A stretch of 64,000 nt of DNA from JBCDGZ01 sp038750655 (GTDB lineage Bacteria; Bacteroidota; Bacteroidia; Chitinophagales; Saprospiraceae), in contig JBCDGZ010000016.1 in NCBI GenBank assembly GCA_038750655.1, positions 1 through 64,000 on the forward strand. The letters are read 5' to 3'. How positions within the stretch are numbered: the first letter of the stretch is position 1; each line of letters begins with the position of its first letter. A program made the position numbers and the translations under genes. The notes beneath the pieces are model-generated. The model saw only the letters and a program-made list of their open reading frames with translations. It had not been told where the DNA came from and searched no databases. Below are positions 62,681 to 64,000 of this stretch, piece by piece.

Positions 62681-63877
62681 ATGATTAGCGTACAAGAAGC
62701 CCTGACAATTATCCTTGAGCATCGCAAGGATTTTGCGGTTGAACAAGTCCCTTTGGATCAAGCAATTGGCCGCCTGCTGCGGGAAGACCTCCTTGCTGAC
62801 CGCGATTTTCCACCCTACAACCGGGTTACTATGGATGGTATTGCCATTCGCTACGAAGATTTTGAGCGGGGGCAGCGCCATTTTGCTGTTCAAGGCACGG
62901 TGGCGGCGGGGATGCCCCAACAGACCCTGCAAGCGGCTGACCATTGCCTGGAAATTATGACGGGCGCAATTCTTCCTGAGCAAGCGGATACCATTATTCG
63001 CTACGAGGATGTGGAAATAAAAAATGGCGCTGCTCGGATTACTATCGATACCGTTAAGGCACGGCAGAATGTACACCGTAAGGGGTCTGATCGGGAGCAA
63101 GGCGCGCGGGTGGTGGAAGCGGGAATGTTGCTCTCGCCGGCTGAGGTTGGTGTGGCGGCTACGATTGGGAAAGCCCAGTTGGCGGTCAGTCAGCTGCCTT
63201 CTTGCCTGATTATTTCTACGGGAGATGAGTTGGTAGGAATTGACCAGCAACCTCTGCCGCATCAGATACGACGCTCTAATGTTCATCGCTTGCAGGCGAC
63301 TTTAGCCAAGCACCATATCTTGGCTGATACGGCACATTTGATGGATGATTTAGAGGAAGTTACTCGTCGATTGGAAGGCTTTCTGGGGCAATATGAGGTG
63401 ATTATATTGAGTGGAGGCGTATCGAAGGGCAAATTTGACTACATCCCGGAGGCATTGGCCCGCTTGGGAGTAGAAAAGTGCTTTCATCGGGTCGCACAGC
63501 GCCCGGGCAAGCCCTTCTGGTTTGGACAGGCACCCAATGGTACCGTAGTGTTCGCCCTGCCCGGCAATCCTGTTTCTTCCTTTATGTGTATGCAAGCCTA
63601 CTTTTTGCCCTGGCTACGGGCCTCCCTGGGCTTAGCCCCTACACCTTATCCTAAGGCCCTCCTCAAAACTCCCGTGACCTTTCGTCCGGATTTGGTCTAC
63701 TTCTTACAGGTCGCCATCGAATACGATCAGGAGGGACGGATTTGGGCTCGGCCAGTGGAGGGACGCGGCTCCGGTGATCTAGCCAACCTAGCCGATGCCG
63801 ATGCTTTTCTTCAACTGCCACAGGGGCGGACGGCCTTTAATGCTGGAGAAGTATTTCCTCTGATCGTATATCGTTAA
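62681..63877 (+). CDS. moeA: Molybdopterin molybdotransferase MoeA
   Basis: 398 residues. The start ISVQEALTIILEH and the block FPPYNRVTMDGIAIRYEDF are typical. The MoCF_biosynth domain has LIISTGDELVG and ILSGGVSKGKFDYIPEAL, and FALPGNPVSSFMCMQAYF is the family signature. MoeA inserts molybdate into adenylylated molybdopterin. It diverges from sufS (63-base gap) and lies near the XdhC gene. Confidence 0.95.
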   Translation: MISVQEALTIILEHRKDFAVEQVPLDQAIGRLLREDLLADRDFPPYNRVTMDGIAIRYEDFERGQRHFAVQGTVAAGMPQQTLQAADHCLEIMTGAILPEQADTIIRYEDVEIKNGAARITIDTVKARQNVHRKGSDREQGARVVEAGMLLSPAEVGVAATIGKAQLAVSQLPSCLIISTGDELVGIDQQPLPHQIRRSNVHRLQATLAKHHILADTAHLMDDLEEVTRRLEGFLGQYEVIILSGGVSKGKFDYIPEALARLGVEKCFHRVAQRPGKPFWFGQAPNGTVVFALPGNPVSSFMCMQAYFLPWLRASLGLAPTPYPKALLKTPVTFRPDLVYFLQVAIEYDQEGRIWARPVEGRGSGDLANLADADAFLQLPQGRTAFNAGEVFPLIVYR

Positions 63878-63930
63878 GCGTCCATCCCAACAAATTTCGA
63901 ATAGATTTCGTTGATAAGAAAACATCAATT

Positions 63931-64000
63931 ATGTTCTACACCATTCTCCTAAACTTACTACTACTTAGTGGAAGTGCTAGCATCACCATTAATAGTGCTC
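63931..64000 (+). CDS. Start of a further gene (partial)
   Basis: An ATG at 63931 opens a hydrophobic N-terminus (MFYTILLNLLLLSGSASITI) that stays open to the window end. It could be a signal peptide or a first membrane helix. Only 23 codons are visible, so no family call is possible. Confidence 0.4.
   Translation, partial: MFYTILLNLLLLSGSASITINSA

Noticed and set aside
62618..63286. N-terminal extension of the sufS reading frame
   Set aside because: It is antisense to moeA, has no family sequence, and the ATG pair at 62614-62617 gives the normal SufS length.

Overview
The window reads as chromosomal DNA of a Bacteroidota bacterium, most likely of the Saprospiraceae/Lewinella type. That placement is inferred from gene content, not from a marker gene. 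The evidence is SusC/SusD pairs, TonB-dependent receptors with carboxypeptidase-like N-termini, type IX secretion (T9SS) C-terminal sorting domains, many lipoproteins, two-component propeller regulators, LytTR systems and -7 elements of the TAnnTTTG kind. No rRNA, tRNA, CRISPR array, transposase or phage gene was seen.

Layout. 0.3-6 kb: a putative zinc metalloprotease, an energy transducer TonB flanked by two copies of a 54-bp hairpin repeat, and a LytS/LytTR two-component pair. 6-14 kb: housekeeping and envelope genes (quinone oxidoreductase-like, FISUMP lipoprotein, flavin-nucleotide-binding protein, M48 protease, AlkD-like protein) and the operon serine hydrolase-SDR-DUF983. 14.8-19 kb: an esterase, a gamma-glutamyltransferase-like enzyme and an alpha/beta hydrolase. 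The serine hydrolase operon and the alpha/beta hydrolase share the same spaced promoter/operator element. 19-26 kb: an exported TPR-CHAT (caspase-like) protein translationally coupled to a T9SS surface protein, next to a lipoprotein and a divergent sigma factor/TPR membrane protein pair.

26-41.7 kb: a polysaccharide utilisation locus, very probably for beta-1,3-glucan (laminarin). It has a propeller-HTH regulator, a divergent T9SS glycan-binding-like protein, SusC, SusD, a PKD lipoprotein, two GH16 enzymes and a GH3 beta-glucosidase. The divergent promoter holds a helically phased array of GTCGTAGTAG-like repeats. 41.8-47 kb: a repeat-domain lipoprotein, a LytTR protein with a degenerate receiver, an AraC-type membrane regulator and a di-haem cytochrome c peroxidase with a perfect 22-bp palindrome upstream. 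47-57 kb: a T9SS protein made of two near-identical 440-residue halves with its TonB receptor, then a TonB receptor/DUF4249 lipoprotein pair separated by heptanucleotide repeats. 57-64 kb: a BNR-repeat protein, XdhC, a CDGSH protein, pirin, SufU-SufS and MoeA, which point to Fe-S and molybdenum cofactor supply, and the start of one further gene.

Working together: TonB (2.8 kb) could energise the SusC and other receptors; SusD and the PKD lipoprotein would capture glucan; GH16 enzymes would cut it and GH3 would release glucose. Sequence alone does not prove any of these functions.
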